NCBI GenBank assembly: GCA_001541255.1
Contig: LNQR01000034.1
Location: forward strand, 1-64,000
Length of the DNA stretch: 64,000 nt
Direction: 5' to 3'
Source of the DNA: Candidatus Magnetominusculus xianensis
Lineage (GTDB): Bacteria > Nitrospirota > Thermodesulfovibrionia > Thermodesulfovibrionales > Magnetobacteriaceae
Shown here: in pieces, positions 9,439-18,631 of the stretch
Position numbering within the stretch: position 1 is the stretch's first letter
Layout: each line of letters opens with the position of its first letter
Notes under the pieces: model-generated
The model's database searches: none
The model's input: the letters and a program-made list of their open reading frames with translations, nothing else
Told to the model about the DNA's origin: nothing
Program-made: the position numbers and the translations under genes

Positions 9439-10332
9439 ATGAAAGTAAAGTTTTGGGGCGTAAGGGGTTCAATCCCAACACCAGGCAAAGACACTGTGCG
9501 CTACGGTGGAAACACCTCCTGCATAGGGCTTGACGCCGAAGACGGCACTATCGTCATCTTTGAAGCCGGTACCGGCATACGCATGATTGGCTCAAAGCTC
9601 GCCGCCATGTCGCCAGTCAAGGTACACCTGTTCCTTTCACACACGCACTGGGACCATATTCATGGATTCCCATTTTTTATCCCGGCCTATATACCAAAAA
9701 ACGAAATAACTATCTATGGCCCGCCCCATTTTGATAAAAACCTTCGTGAGATAATGGCCCAGCAGATGGTCTATTCATACTTCCCCGTAAACTCCGACGA
9801 GCTGCAGGCAACCATCAAGTACGTTGACCTGAAAGAGGAGACTGTCGAAATAGGCAGCCTTAAAATCCGCTCTAAACTTGTAAACCACCCCGTAACCTGC
9901 TTTGCCTACAGGGTAACAGAGGGCAGCAAAAGCATGGTCTACACGGGTGACAACGAGCCTTACTATAATTTCATGGCAAGCGCCGCAATGGACGAGGCCG
10001 AGACAGCCGAAATTGCTATGATTGTTGAAGAGCAAAACAACAGAAACGTTGAATTCGTAAAAGACTGCGACTTACTTATTGCCGATGCCCAGTACAAGCA
10101 CTCTGAATACCCCACAAAGGTCGGCTGGGGACACAGCTCTAACGTACATGTCGTTGACATGTCTATAAAGGCAGGCGTAAAGCACCTCGTCATGTTCCAC
10201 CACGAACCAACCCGTTCAGATGCTCAGGTTGATGAGATTGTACAAGAGACAAGGGCGTATTACGCAGGGACAGGGCACACAGGGCTTACTATATCGGCTG
10301 CTGCCGAGGGCGACGAAATCGTAATCGTTTAA
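9439..10332 (+). CDS. Metallo-beta-lactamase-fold hydrolase
   Basis: The product of about 297 residues starts MKVKFWGVRGSIPTPG and carries the zinc-binding HxHxDH motif in LSHTHWDHIHGFPFF, then YTGDNEP and MFHHEP as later metal ligands. This subfamily is commonly predicted as phosphodiesterase or ribonuclease Z-like hydrolases; the substrate cannot be read from sequence. The ATG at 9439 is preferred because relatives begin exactly with MKVRFWGVRGS; a GTG at 9424 in the same frame is an alternative. It is convergent with the kinase gene that ends at 10352. Confidence 0.88.
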   Translation: MKVKFWGVRGSIPTPGKDTVRYGGNTSCIGLDAEDGTIVIFEAGTGIRMIGSKLAAMSPVKVHLFLSHTHWDHIHGFPFFIPAYIPKNEITIYGPPHFDKNLREIMAQQMVYSYFPVNSDELQATIKYVDLKEETVEIGSLKIRSKLVNHPVTCFAYRVTEGSKSMVYTGDNEPYYNFMASAAMDEAETAEIAMIVEEQNNRNVEFVKDCDLLIADAQYKHSEYPTKVGWGHSSNVHVVDMSIKAGVKHLVMFHHEPTRSDAQVDEIVQETRAYYAGTGHTGLTISAAAEGDEIVIV

Positions 10333-10351
10333 CTTCTACGGCTGTGCTGCA

Positions 10352-13300
10352 TTATCTTTTGCCGGTGAGCTTTTCAAGTTCTTTTCTTATATATTTTGAG
10401 TCTATCCTGCCGTAACCGGAACAGCCCAGCGTAAAAATAAGTTTTTCTAAATCACTCTCTGACCAATCTGTGGAGCCGCGTCTGGTTAGAGTACCCTGTA
10501 CGTATGGGGTATGGGCGACGATGAACTTCTCAAGTAATGCAGTAGCATTGGCGTCCCACTGCTGTTCGTTTCTAACGATTAGCTCCCAGTCCAGCGCCCA
10601 GACCTTGATTGTGCTGTCGTCATAGGCAGAGATTGCATAACGCCCGTCCATGCTTATAGCAACTGCATTTACGCCCACTACGTGGCCCTTAAATATCCTC
10701 AGACACTGCCCAGTTGCGGCCTCCCAAATCCTGAATGTGCTGTCAAAACTCCCTGATATAACATGCTGGGCATCCGAGGTGAACGCCACTGAGGTCACAC
10801 GCGCCGTATGCCCTTCAAGGTCTCTGATGCTGCGCCCAGTGGCAATGTCCCAGATTTTTACGGTCTTATCGTCGCTTCCAGTTACGGCATAACGCCCGTT
10901 TAAACTTATCGCAACACAATTAATCGGGGCAGAATGACCGCTGAAAGTCCCCAAAAGACCTATAAACTCTACAGTGGTCATCTCACACTGTTTTATTACA
11001 CAGTCCTCTCCGCCAGACAACAGCATCCGGTTGTCCAGGCTCAATGCTACAGTGCGTACCGGGGCAGAGTGTTCTTTAAACGTCTTGAGGCAGCTGCCAG
11101 AGTACAAATCCCACACCTTGACTGTCTTGTCATCGCTTCCCGACACGGCAAGTTTACCATCAGCCGTAATGCAAACGGCATTTACACGCCCATCGTGCCC
11201 TTTGAGGGTCTTAAGCAGGCGCCCCTTTGAGGTCTCCCACAACCGGACTGTCTTGTCCTGACCGCCAGACAGGGCATAGCTGCCATCGGCGCTGAGGCTT
11301 ACTGCCTTTACACCTTCAAAGTGTCCTTTAAAGGCCAGCGCAGCATTTTTTGATTCAACCTCACGCAGCCGAAGTGTCTTGTCCATGCTGCCGGATAGGA
11401 TAAAGTGGTTGGCATCGTCTATGCAGACAGAGGTTACAGCGTTATCATGTCCGGTATATGTAAATGCCTCCCATGCACCGGCGAGGTTCTTGTGTGGAAA
11501 TACGCTGTAAAGGCGTGTCCACATGTCAACGGCCTCGACTGTCCGGCTGTAGCCCTTTTGAGAGCGTGCCTTTCGTATATGCCCGGCTGCCTTGACGTAA
11601 TCCCCTGATTGAAGCGATTCTTTTGCAAGCGAGAGTTCACTGCTGTAGGCGGCCATTGCCGAAAATGCAGTCTCACTTTTTAATACCAGAGAAAGCATCA
11701 TCGGGGCACGATAAACCTCTTTCTCACTCTGAAGGTCCCAGAACAACATATCGTTTCCCATGCCGTTTGAGGCAAAGTGTTTGCCATTTACAGACATATG
11801 GACAGAGCTTACCGGCGTCTGATGTCCCTCAAAGGTACGCAGGCAGCGCCCGCTGGATAAATCCCACAACCTGACGGTCTTGTCCTGACCGCCTGACAGG
11901 GCATATCGTGAGTTCCATGAAAGCACCACCGACTGTACAGGCTCTGCATGACCGGTCAAGGGCTTTTGATAGTGCCGCGTACGGAAATCCCACAGCCGTA
12001 ACATGTTGTCAGCACAGGCGGTGATTAAGTAAACCCCGTCTTTACTCAGGCAGGCAGAGTTTACGGCAGCGGTGTGTTCCTTAAACACATGCAGACACTT
12101 CAACGACTGAATATTCCATATTCTCACAGTGCCGTCAAGACTGCTTGAAACCACTTGCTGCCCGTCGTTGGTAACGGTCACTGACGTAATAACGCCCCTG
12201 TGACCAGCAAATGAACGAAGATAGTTGCCGGAGTTCGTATCCCAGAGTTTTATTGTCTCATCAGCGCTTCCTGATACGGGATATTTACCGTCGGGGCTGA
12301 GATATACCGCAGTTACATCGCCTGCGTGTCCCCTGAAATTATAGAGCGTACTGCCTGTGGATATGTTCCACATGCGCACGGTTTTGTCAGCACTTCCGGA
12401 GATTGCAAACCTGCCGTCACTGGTCATGCTGACTGCTAAGACAGCGCCTGTGTGTCCGCTTAAGGTTTTAATACACTGACCTATTGCCGTATCCCAGAGC
12501 CTGATCTTTTTGTCCATACTGCCTGTAAGGGCAAGGCGTCCGTCGTGACTCAGGCTCACCGACGTAACCTGGGCAAGGTGACCGGCAAAGGTCTCAGACA
12601 GCCTCCTTGAGGTGGGGAGTTCTTCGCGGGCGAGGGTTAGCGCCGCTGCAGCCTCCTCAATATTGCCATATGCGGCGATAATATTCTCAAGATATTTTAT
12701 AGCCGACAGACAGTCGTTCCTTTCAATGTGTGCTAGGGCAAGCAGGTACTCCGGCATCCAGTCTTCCCTGTGTGAACGTTGAACCTCTTCGAGTTCTCTG
12801 ATCAGCATATCGTCGGTAGTTTTTGCGTTTCTCCAGTTTATGAGACCAAGGTTGTATGAGGACTGTGGGTGGTGGGGCTGGATTTTTATCGCTTCCTGCC
12901 AGAGTTTCTCTGCCTCTTCGTCTCTGCCAAGGTCAAGCAGTGAGACAGCGCGGTTGTTCAGGCTGTCGGCTGTGGCGCTGTTTGCCTGTGGCATCTGTCT
13001 TGGATATGGGGTTGAGGTGATTTCCTGATATATACCAATTAATGTATTTGCAATTTGTTCCATACTCTCAGGGCGCTGCAACGGGTTGATGTTAAGGCAA
13101 CTGCGTAAGAGTTTGGCAATCTGGGGCGGCATAGGGGGAAGGGAGGTGTGGGGTGAGCTGTCCTGATTTTCAACGTGGTACGCCAGAGCCTCGGCTGCAA
13201 CAGTGCCGGAGGGCCATGTTACCTCACCTGTGAACATCACCAGTATTGATACTGCCCACGACCATATGTCTGTTTTCAACGACAAATTTCCCTTGTTGGC

Positions 13301-14089
13301 CTGCTCAGGAGAACAAAAAGCTGGGGTCATACCAGACTGGCCGGACTGGCCAGATTGGTCGGATTGGATCGATCTATTGGTTTCATCCTCCACTACCCTG
13401 CCGCTATGGCTTGCAACAGCCTTAGCGAGGCCAAAGTCCGTCACTTTTGCGATTCCCTCAGAGGTGATCATAATATTTGCCGGTTTCATATCCCTGTGTA
13501 CAAGTCCCTTTACATGCGCGTAGTGAAGTCCCCAGGCGATTTGAATTGAAATATCTATAATTTTATCCAGCTCAGTTAGTTTACCGTCGTGTATCCAGTC
13601 GTTTAAGTTTCCACCGTTGACGTATTCGGCAAAGACACGCGGGATGCTGTCAAGCTCCCTGACATAGTAGCAGCTTACAATGTGCGGGTGCAGACCGAGG
13701 TTTACCCAGGTCTCGGCCTCTTCCTGAAAACCCTTAGACCCGCCGGAGCGTGCCAGCTCTGAGGGCTTTGGGCTTTTCACGGCAAGGTCAACATTCCAGC
13801 CCCGGTGACGTACCTTGTAGACCTTACCCATGCCGCCTTCACCTAAGAATCCTGTTATCTCATAGAGATCAAGGACTACATCCCCAATGTTCCAGTCGTG
13901 GGAACTGCGCCTATTCATTAGGCTGGCTGAACTGACAGATGCTGCTGACAAATCAACAGCACGCTGCTCACCAGCCTTTTCAATTCGAAACATAGTGCCG
14001 CACTTCTTACACTTTGCCGACTTTCCGGCAAACGAGGCAGACACATTATATTTGGCTCCACAAATGGTACACGCCGTTATTATCGTCAT
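10352..14089 (-). CDS. Ser/Thr protein kinase with zinc ribbon, TPR and two seven-bladed WD40 propellers
   Basis: The product has about 1245 residues. Residues 1-36 are an MJ0042-type zinc ribbon (CTICGAKYNV to CKKCGTMF). Residues about 74-350 are a Hanks-type kinase with GEGGMGKVY, the ATP lysine in DLAVK, VHRDMKPAN and TDFGLAK, all intact. Residues about 375-480 look like TPR helices. Two blocks of exactly seven WD repeats follow (about 500-800 and 870-1165), separated by about 80 non-WD residues, so two complete propellers are likely. The ATG at 14089 has GGGGAG just upstream; a TTG 12 nt earlier is less likely. A low-complexity SGQSGQSG tract sits between DFG and the APE-like motif. It is the third gene of the minus-strand signalling operon. 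Confidence 0.93.
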   Translation of the reverse strand: MTIITACTICGAKYNVSASFAGKSAKCKKCGTMFRIEKAGEQRAVDLSAASVSSASLMNRRSSHDWNIGDVVLDLYEITGFLGEGGMGKVYKVRHRGWNVDLAVKSPKPSELARSGGSKGFQEEAETWVNLGLHPHIVSCYYVRELDSIPRVFAEYVNGGNLNDWIHDGKLTELDKIIDISIQIAWGLHYAHVKGLVHRDMKPANIMITSEGIAKVTDFGLAKAVASHSGRVVEDETNRSIQSDQSGQSGQSGMTPAFCSPEQANKGNLSLKTDIWSWAVSILVMFTGEVTWPSGTVAAEALAYHVENQDSSPHTSLPPMPPQIAKLLRSCLNINPLQRPESMEQIANTLIGIYQEITSTPYPRQMPQANSATADSLNNRAVSLLDLGRDEEAEKLWQEAIKIQPHHPQSSYNLGLINWRNAKTTDDMLIRELEEVQRSHREDWMPEYLLALAHIERNDCLSAIKYLENIIAAYGNIEEAAAALTLAREELPTSRRLSETFAGHLAQVTSVSLSHDGRLALTGSMDKKIRLWDTAIGQCIKTLSGHTGAVLAVSMTSDGRFAISGSADKTVRMWNISTGSTLYNFRGHAGDVTAVYLSPDGKYPVSGSADETIKLWDTNSGNYLRSFAGHRGVITSVTVTNDGQQVVSSSLDGTVRIWNIQSLKCLHVFKEHTAAVNSACLSKDGVYLITACADNMLRLWDFRTRHYQKPLTGHAEPVQSVVLSWNSRYALSGGQDKTVRLWDLSSGRCLRTFEGHQTPVSSVHMSVNGKHFASNGMGNDMLFWDLQSEKEVYRAPMMLSLVLKSETAFSAMAAYSSELSLAKESLQSGDYVKAAGHIRKARSQKGYSRTVEAVDMWTRLYSVFPHKNLAGAWEAFTYTGHDNAVTSVCIDDANHFILSGSMDKTLRLREVESKNAALAFKGHFEGVKAVSLSADGSYALSGGQDKTVRLWETSKGRLLKTLKGHDGRVNAVCITADGKLAVSGSDDKTVKVWDLYSGSCLKTFKEHSAPVRTVALSLDNRMLLSGGEDCVIKQCEMTTVEFIGLLGTFSGHSAPINCVAISLNGRYAVTGSDDKTVKIWDIATGRSIRDLEGHTARVTSVAFTSDAQHVISGSFDSTFRIWEAATGQCLRIFKGHVVGVNAVAISMDGRYAISAYDDSTIKVWALDWELIVRNEQQWDANATALLEKFIVAHTPYVQGTLTRRGSTDWSESDLEKLIFTLGCSGYGRIDSKYIRKELEKLTGKR

Positions 14090-14134
14090 TGTACTCCCCA
14101 AGTCTTTGCCCGTGATATTATATATCTCAGGTAT

Positions 14135-15928
14135 TTACATTGATTTATCACTTACAGGGGCATACCAATAGTATATGGCCTCAGTTTCCTCTAAACCCTT
14201 CAGGTGATATGAACCAATGGGCATGGCCTTTACTTTCAGGTCTGGACTTAACGTTTGCCAAAAACTCTCTGTCATAAGGATAAGTTCGCGGCGGTTTGAG
14301 TTTACGAGGAAGGAGTTTACTTTCTCCTCTTTGTGGCGCAGGTCTTCGACGGAGAATACGGCATGGGCGTTTCTGCCTGTGCGCTCTCCTTCCTGTGTAA
14401 GGCGCACAGGTCCCCAGTGGAGGGCAACGCTTATTTGAACGGGTATCTTTATATAGCGCTGTACGCCTGGCGATAGTTTTAAGGCCGCAGAAATGGCGCT
14501 GTCTGCCGTCCCGAATGTGGCAAAGAACCCGTCTCCTGTGCATTTCAGAAATGGATGTTTTTCGCTCTGAAGCACCTTATCAAGCATTTGTCCAAGCGCT
14601 GATATGACCTTGACAAGATGTGTATCGCCCTGCTTGACAATCCTTGTAGACCCTACAATATCAACAACGAGCAGGGCCTCTGTTCGTTCCTCGAAAAACT
14701 CACTTGGCGGGATTAATATGCTTCCCTCTGAGGCATATGCCTCATCAAACAACCCCTCGGTCAGTCCCTCGGGCTGCGTCCCTGATGCCGATGGTATTAT
14801 CCCTATGCGGGTCCTTCCTAAGGCAATCCACGACGGCACCGGCAGCGGCTGCGTCCCTTTAAAACGGTGTCCGTTGAGATATGTCCCGTTTCTGCTGTTT
14901 GTGTCCTCTATAACTAATGAATCCCCCGCAACCTTTATTACACAGTGTTTACGTGAGATTGTCTTGTCCCACTTTAAGGCAAGGTCGTTGTCTGTGCTTC
15001 TTCCAATAGAAAAAGATGGATACTTAACCGGCATACAAAAATGCGACGGCTGCTTGTCTAAATCAACGACAAACGCGTATGGCTCTGTGCGGTCGCTATC
15101 GTGGGCCGTGATTGTACCACCGGCAAACTCTTCGGTCTCCATAGAAGCAAAATCATATTCACCGGAGCGTCCTTTTGACTGAGATGGCGCGCACTCAACT
15201 AACACTACGGTTATGTTGTCAACGCCGCCTGCGCTGTTAGCGGCAGCTACTAGTTCGATGCAAGCCGTTTCAATATTTTTGTGTTTGTTCAGAATTTTCA
15301 CTATTGTATCGTCATCAACCATGCCGGTAAGACCGTCGCTGCAGAGCAGGTACCTATCGCCTGGAAATGTTTTTGCCACCCTGATATCAGGCATTACCTC
15401 ACCGGTCATGCCTATGCAGCGGGTGATTTTCCCTCTGGCCGGGTGCTTCACCGCCTGTGCGGATGTTATTTCCCCTGAGTCTATAAGCACCTGAACTACG
15501 GAGTGGTCTATGGTCAGTTGGGCAAAACTTCCGCTTCTCAGTAAATATGCACGGCTGTCACCCATATGGGCAATAAGCGCCAGATCATCTTTGAACATGG
15601 CAAGCACTACGGTTGCCCCCATGCCCGACATCCCTGCCTTTGACTTGCTTTGCATGCGCACCTGGTCGTTTAACTCCGTAAAGGCAAGCGTAAGTCCCTC
15701 TTCAACCTGAGGCGATTGCAAACTTTTGATGTTCCTTAGATTCCTTTGAAGCAGGGTTGGAAGTATTTCCACTACCATTTTTGACGCCATATCCCCTGCC
15801 GCGTGCCCCCCCATGCCGTCAGACACAATATACAGCCCGTACTCATTGTCAAGCATCAGGCTGTCTTCGTTTCTCTTTCGTACATGCCCTTTGTCGGACA
15901 GCCCTGCAGAGATGATTGCTTTGTTCAT
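14135..15928 (-). CDS. PP2C phosphatase - FHA - class III nucleotide cyclase fusion
   Basis: In this 597-residue protein, residues about 1-250 are a PP2C-type phosphatase: HVRKRNEDS, VSDGMGGHAAGD, MGDSRAYL and LCSDGLTGMVDDD supply the metal aspartates. Residues about 305-375 are an FHA phosphothreonine-binding domain (IGRSTDNDL, ISRKHC, NSRNGTYLNG). Residues about 410-570 resemble a class III cyclase (LLVVDIVGSTR, LKCTGDGFFATF, VALHWGPV), with both metal-site aspartates but a short, divergent core. It could oppose the kinases encoded on either side and bind their phosphorylated targets. It overlaps the upstream kinase by 4 nt. Whether the cyclase domain is active is unknown. Confidence 0.92.
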   Translation of the reverse strand: MNKAIISAGLSDKGHVRKRNEDSLMLDNEYGLYIVSDGMGGHAAGDMASKMVVEILPTLLQRNLRNIKSLQSPQVEEGLTLAFTELNDQVRMQSKSKAGMSGMGATVVLAMFKDDLALIAHMGDSRAYLLRSGSFAQLTIDHSVVQVLIDSGEITSAQAVKHPARGKITRCIGMTGEVMPDIRVAKTFPGDRYLLCSDGLTGMVDDDTIVKILNKHKNIETACIELVAAANSAGGVDNITVVLVECAPSQSKGRSGEYDFASMETEEFAGGTITAHDSDRTEPYAFVVDLDKQPSHFCMPVKYPSFSIGRSTDNDLALKWDKTISRKHCVIKVAGDSLVIEDTNSRNGTYLNGHRFKGTQPLPVPSWIALGRTRIGIIPSASGTQPEGLTEGLFDEAYASEGSILIPPSEFFEERTEALLVVDIVGSTRIVKQGDTHLVKVISALGQMLDKVLQSEKHPFLKCTGDGFFATFGTADSAISAALKLSPGVQRYIKIPVQISVALHWGPVRLTQEGERTGRNAHAVFSVEDLRHKEEKVNSFLVNSNRRELILMTESFWQTLSPDLKVKAMPIGSYHLKGLEETEAIYYWYAPVSDKSM

Positions 15929-17427
15929 AGCACACCTTCCAGGGCCTTTTTAAAAGACTCTGCGGTCTTAAATATTATTTCAGGCTGGTCAACTAAGGCC
16001 GTGTCTATTACTTCAGCCAGGTTCTTTGGAATGGCCTGGTTCCTCCTCTGAATTGGAACACAAGAGGTCTGAAGCACAATATACCAGGGGTCCTTTCCCT
16101 TTGGGAAGTCCCGCGGGAAGCGCCCGGTCAGAAGAAAATAATATGTTGCCGCCATTGCCCACACATCTGCCTCCGGCTTTGAGTACTTGAAGTTGATAAC
16201 CTGCTGCCTTGCCATAAATACTGGGGTGCCTGCGGCAGAACCCGTCCGTGTGTAACCGCTCAGGCCAGCGGCGTCGAAGGCCTTGCCAAGCCCAAAATCA
16301 GCAATCTTTGCTATGCGCCCCTGCGGTGTGTCCGTATAAAATATATTCGACGGCTTTATATCTCTGTGAACAAGGCCGTTTATTGTAACTATGCTGCCGT
16401 TAGTGAGTTTGACATTTGGGATTTGTATGTTATGGGCGTATATTAACCCGTCAAGGGCCTGAAGTATGATGTGTGTGGCCTCGGCAACCGACAGTTTCCC
16501 GCCTTTACGAGCCATTATCTTATCTACGCTTCCACCCTCGCAGTACTCAAGCGTAAAGTAAAATGTGCCCTGTGAGTTTCCATAATCAAGCAGACCTACC
16601 ACGTTTGGATGTTTTAAGTGTTTAGTGTTTTCCACTTCCCGTAAGAACATCTCCCTCGCGCGATCATTTACGGCAGCGCTTGAGAGCATGACCTTCAGGG
16701 CTACTTTCTGCCCGGTTCCTGTTTGCTCTGCCAGATACACGGCGCCCATTCCGCCTTTTCCCAGTTCATTGATTACTTTATATCCTTTTATGTTTACCGA
16801 GTCGTCTTCGGCCTCTTGTTTTATTAACTGAAGTGGATTCTCAATGCACGACGCACACAGTATTTCGCTGGCATCAGGGTCAAAAGGGAACTCATTGCCG
16901 CAGTTGGTGCAGCGTTTTATATCAGCCCCCTGCGGTTTTTTAACTGGTTCTAATTGTACTTGTTTTGATTTACAGTCTGTGCAGATATATGAACCATCTG
17001 TTTGTAATCCGCCGTCTGCGCCATCGCCTGTCAGCTCCTTCGAACAAACTGAACACGCTAGAGGAACAGTGATAGATACGCGGAACACGGTCATGCCTAG
17101 TCTTATGGTATCGCCGTCTTTGAGATCATGTTCGGGGAATTTTGCCTTTATCGCCTCTCTATGAGCTATAGTTCTGTCGCGTTGTCCTATTTTTTTACCG
17201 TTTACGAATGTGCCATTGAGACTGCCAAAATCGCGAACCCTCATGCCCGGCGGGTTTATATCAAGCAGACAGTGGTGGCGGGATATCGTGCTGTGGTCTT
17301 TGTCATCCGGCAGGCGCGGGTTACAGTCCCCTCCACGCCCAATAATGCACGTGGTACGGTCTGTAAACACATACTCTGTTCCCTTTAACGACCCTTCTGT
17401 AACTTTAAGAACTATTTTTGCTGGCAA
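15925..17427 (-). CDS. FHA - zinc ribbon - Ser/Thr protein kinase
   Basis: In this 500-residue cytoplasmic protein, an N-terminal FHA domain (IIGRGGDC, TISRHHCLLD, SLNGTFVNGKKIG; residues about 1-118) precedes two CxxC pairs of zinc-ribbon type (about 125-152 and 173-194). A complete Hanks-type kinase follows (about 215-500): GKGGMGAVYLAE, catalytic lysine near 245, VHRDIKPSNIF near 353 and IADFGLGK near 375. No membrane segment is present. The start is TTG at 17427, giving MPAKIVLKV, about 110 nt after a good promoter. It heads the operon with the PP2C and WD40-kinase genes. Confidence 0.93.
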   Translation of the reverse strand: MPAKIVLKVTEGSLKGTEYVFTDRTTCIIGRGGDCNPRLPDDKDHSTISRHHCLLDINPPGMRVRDFGSLNGTFVNGKKIGQRDRTIAHREAIKAKFPEHDLKDGDTIRLGMTVFRVSITVPLACSVCSKELTGDGADGGLQTDGSYICTDCKSKQVQLEPVKKPQGADIKRCTNCGNEFPFDPDASEILCASCIENPLQLIKQEAEDDSVNIKGYKVINELGKGGMGAVYLAEQTGTGQKVALKVMLSSAAVNDRAREMFLREVENTKHLKHPNVVGLLDYGNSQGTFYFTLEYCEGGSVDKIMARKGGKLSVAEATHIILQALDGLIYAHNIQIPNVKLTNGSIVTINGLVHRDIKPSNIFYTDTPQGRIAKIADFGLGKAFDAAGLSGYTRTGSAAGTPVFMARQQVINFKYSKPEADVWAMAATYYFLLTGRFPRDFPKGKDPWYIVLQTSCVPIQRRNQAIPKNLAEVIDTALVDQPEIIFKTAESFKKALEGVL

Positions 17428-17545
17428 GGCTCAAAAACCTCACTCTTATTTACAGGTATTTACAGGACACGAGCCGCATCCGCGCCGTGCCGCTGACGCC
17501 CGCTATGTCTCACTAACGGCCCTAACGACCGCTTATTACGTAAAC

Positions 17546-17575
17546 ACTATAACAAAGCACTTTAACTATTGTCAA
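17546..17575 (-). promoter_or_regulatory. sigma70-type promoter for the kinase/phosphatase operon
   Basis: On the minus strand TTGACA (17575-17570) and TATAGT (17551-17546) are 18 nt apart. Transcription would begin near 17539 and give a leader of about 110 nt before the FHA-kinase start at 17427. Confidence 0.65.
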
Positions 17576-17603
17576 TGCTGCGAATTTCCACTAAAATACT
17601 GAG

Positions 17604-17633
17604 TTGCAGTTGACACCGGCGTTGTGCTATACT
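17604..17633 (+). promoter_or_regulatory. Candidate promoter for the lipoprotein gene
   Basis: TTGCAG (17604-17609) and TATACT (17628-17633) are 18 nt apart, followed by a GGAGG Shine-Dalgarno before the ATG at 17657. A TTGACA at 17610-17615 is too close to the -10 to serve as its -35. The arrangement is divergent from the kinase operon. Confidence 0.5.
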
Positions 17634-17656
17634 TTTTCATCGGCATGGAGGTTTAG

Positions 17657-18166
17657 ATGAGACTGATTTATTTATTTGTCATTATGATATTATTTGCGCC
17701 AGTAATAACAGGCTGTGCCGGGTCAAGTGTAACCAAAGGAGACAGCGGTCAGCAGGAAAGCCAGCCGCCAACGCCGCCCATGCCCTCACAGCTTTCATTA
17801 ATGGGTACGGACTTCGAGGATGTTGACATCCCGGACGAGCTAAAACTGGTAGAAGGCGAATCGATGCTGATGAACACAGCGAACTTCGCAGGCGGGTCAT
17901 TGGTTTACGCGGCTAATGTTACCGTAGATTCCGTCGTAAGATTCTTCAAGATACAGATGCCAAAGAAAGGCTGGGAGTTTATGGCGTCATCGTTTGCAAG
18001 AAATAACGCAATCATCGCGTACAGGAAGCCAAATAAAAACTGCGTAATCCATATCACCGGCCCGGGCGGTTGGCAGCCAGAGGCAAAAGTCCATATCTGG
18101 ATAGGCAATACTATGAATGCAGCACCCTCCGGGAACCCTGCGCCCGTGAAACCATCCTTGAAATAG
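17657..18166 (+). CDS. Lipoprotein of unknown function
   Basis: The 169-residue protein has a lipoprotein signal peptide: a hydrophobic segment to residue 17, then lipobox ITGC with the acylated Cys20. The linker is proline/glutamine-rich (about 25-45). The mature domain contains VDIPDELKLVEGESM, VDSVVRFFKIQMPKKGWEF and IAYRKPNKNCVIHI, a pattern seen in small envelope lipoproteins of deltaproteobacteria and Nitrospirota that carry a single compact domain. I do not assign a named family. It is a single gene, convergent with the small gene at 18196. Confidence 0.85.
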   Translation: MRLIYLFVIMILFAPVITGCAGSSVTKGDSGQQESQPPTPPMPSQLSLMGTDFEDVDIPDELKLVEGESMLMNTANFAGGSLVYAANVTVDSVVRFFKIQMPKKGWEFMASSFARNNAIIAYRKPNKNCVIHITGPGGWQPEAKVHIWIGNTMNAAPSGNPAPVKPSLK

Positions 18167-18195
18167 AAGTTGCTCCGGTGACCCCCCTGTCAGGA

Positions 18196-18477
18196 TTAGG
18201 CGCCGGGCTGCCCTTCTTCGTTGAAGCCGCTTTGCACACGACGAACGCTTTTTGCAAGCTCTCTCATAGCGTCTGTAAGGGATGTACCCGCTTCCATTTT
18301 GCTGCGCACAAATTCTGCCTTTGACAGCTCATTAATGACGTGGTCTGTGGAAGTCCCCATACGGCATTCGTTTACCCCGTCCTGAAGCTGCTGATTTATA
18401 CATGTTTCGATTTCCTGTGGCGTAAATTTTATTGCCAGTTCCCTCACCTCTTTTAAGGGCACATGCTGCTTCTCCAT
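18196..18477 (-). CDS. Small conserved helical protein of unknown function
   Basis: The 93-residue acidic/basic helical protein (MEKQHVPLKEVRELAIKF at the start, FTPQEIETCINQQLQDG, then DAMRELAKSVRRVQ at the end) has no membrane segment. Similar small proteins occur in Nitrospirota and deltaproteobacteria as far as I recall, but without a known role. The ATG at 18477 has an ideal AGGAGG 7 nt upstream and is preferred over a start six codons earlier. It is convergent with the lipoprotein gene and divergent from the 6S RNA candidate. Confidence 0.75.
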   Translation of the reverse strand: MEKQHVPLKEVRELAIKFTPQEIETCINQQLQDGVNECRMGTSTDHVINELSKAEFVRSKMEAGTSLTDAMRELAKSVRRVQSGFNEEGQPGA

Positions 18478-18595
18478 TACTATACCTCCTGGCACGTGTT
18501 TCTTGTTATTAAGTTCAGGCGCTGCCTGCTGCCTGCTATGATAGCTTATGGCTCATGGCAACTACAATGGGTTCTTTTTTTTCTTAAGAATTTAC

Positions 18596-18625
18596 TTGCA
18601 CTTTATAGTGATTATTTGTTATAAA
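18596..18625 (+). promoter_or_regulatory. Promoter of the 6S RNA candidate
   Basis: TTGCAC (18596-18601) and TATAAA (18620-18625) with an 18-nt spacer would start transcription near 18632, just before the folded RNA. Confidence 0.6.
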
Positions 18626-18631
18626 ATAAAC

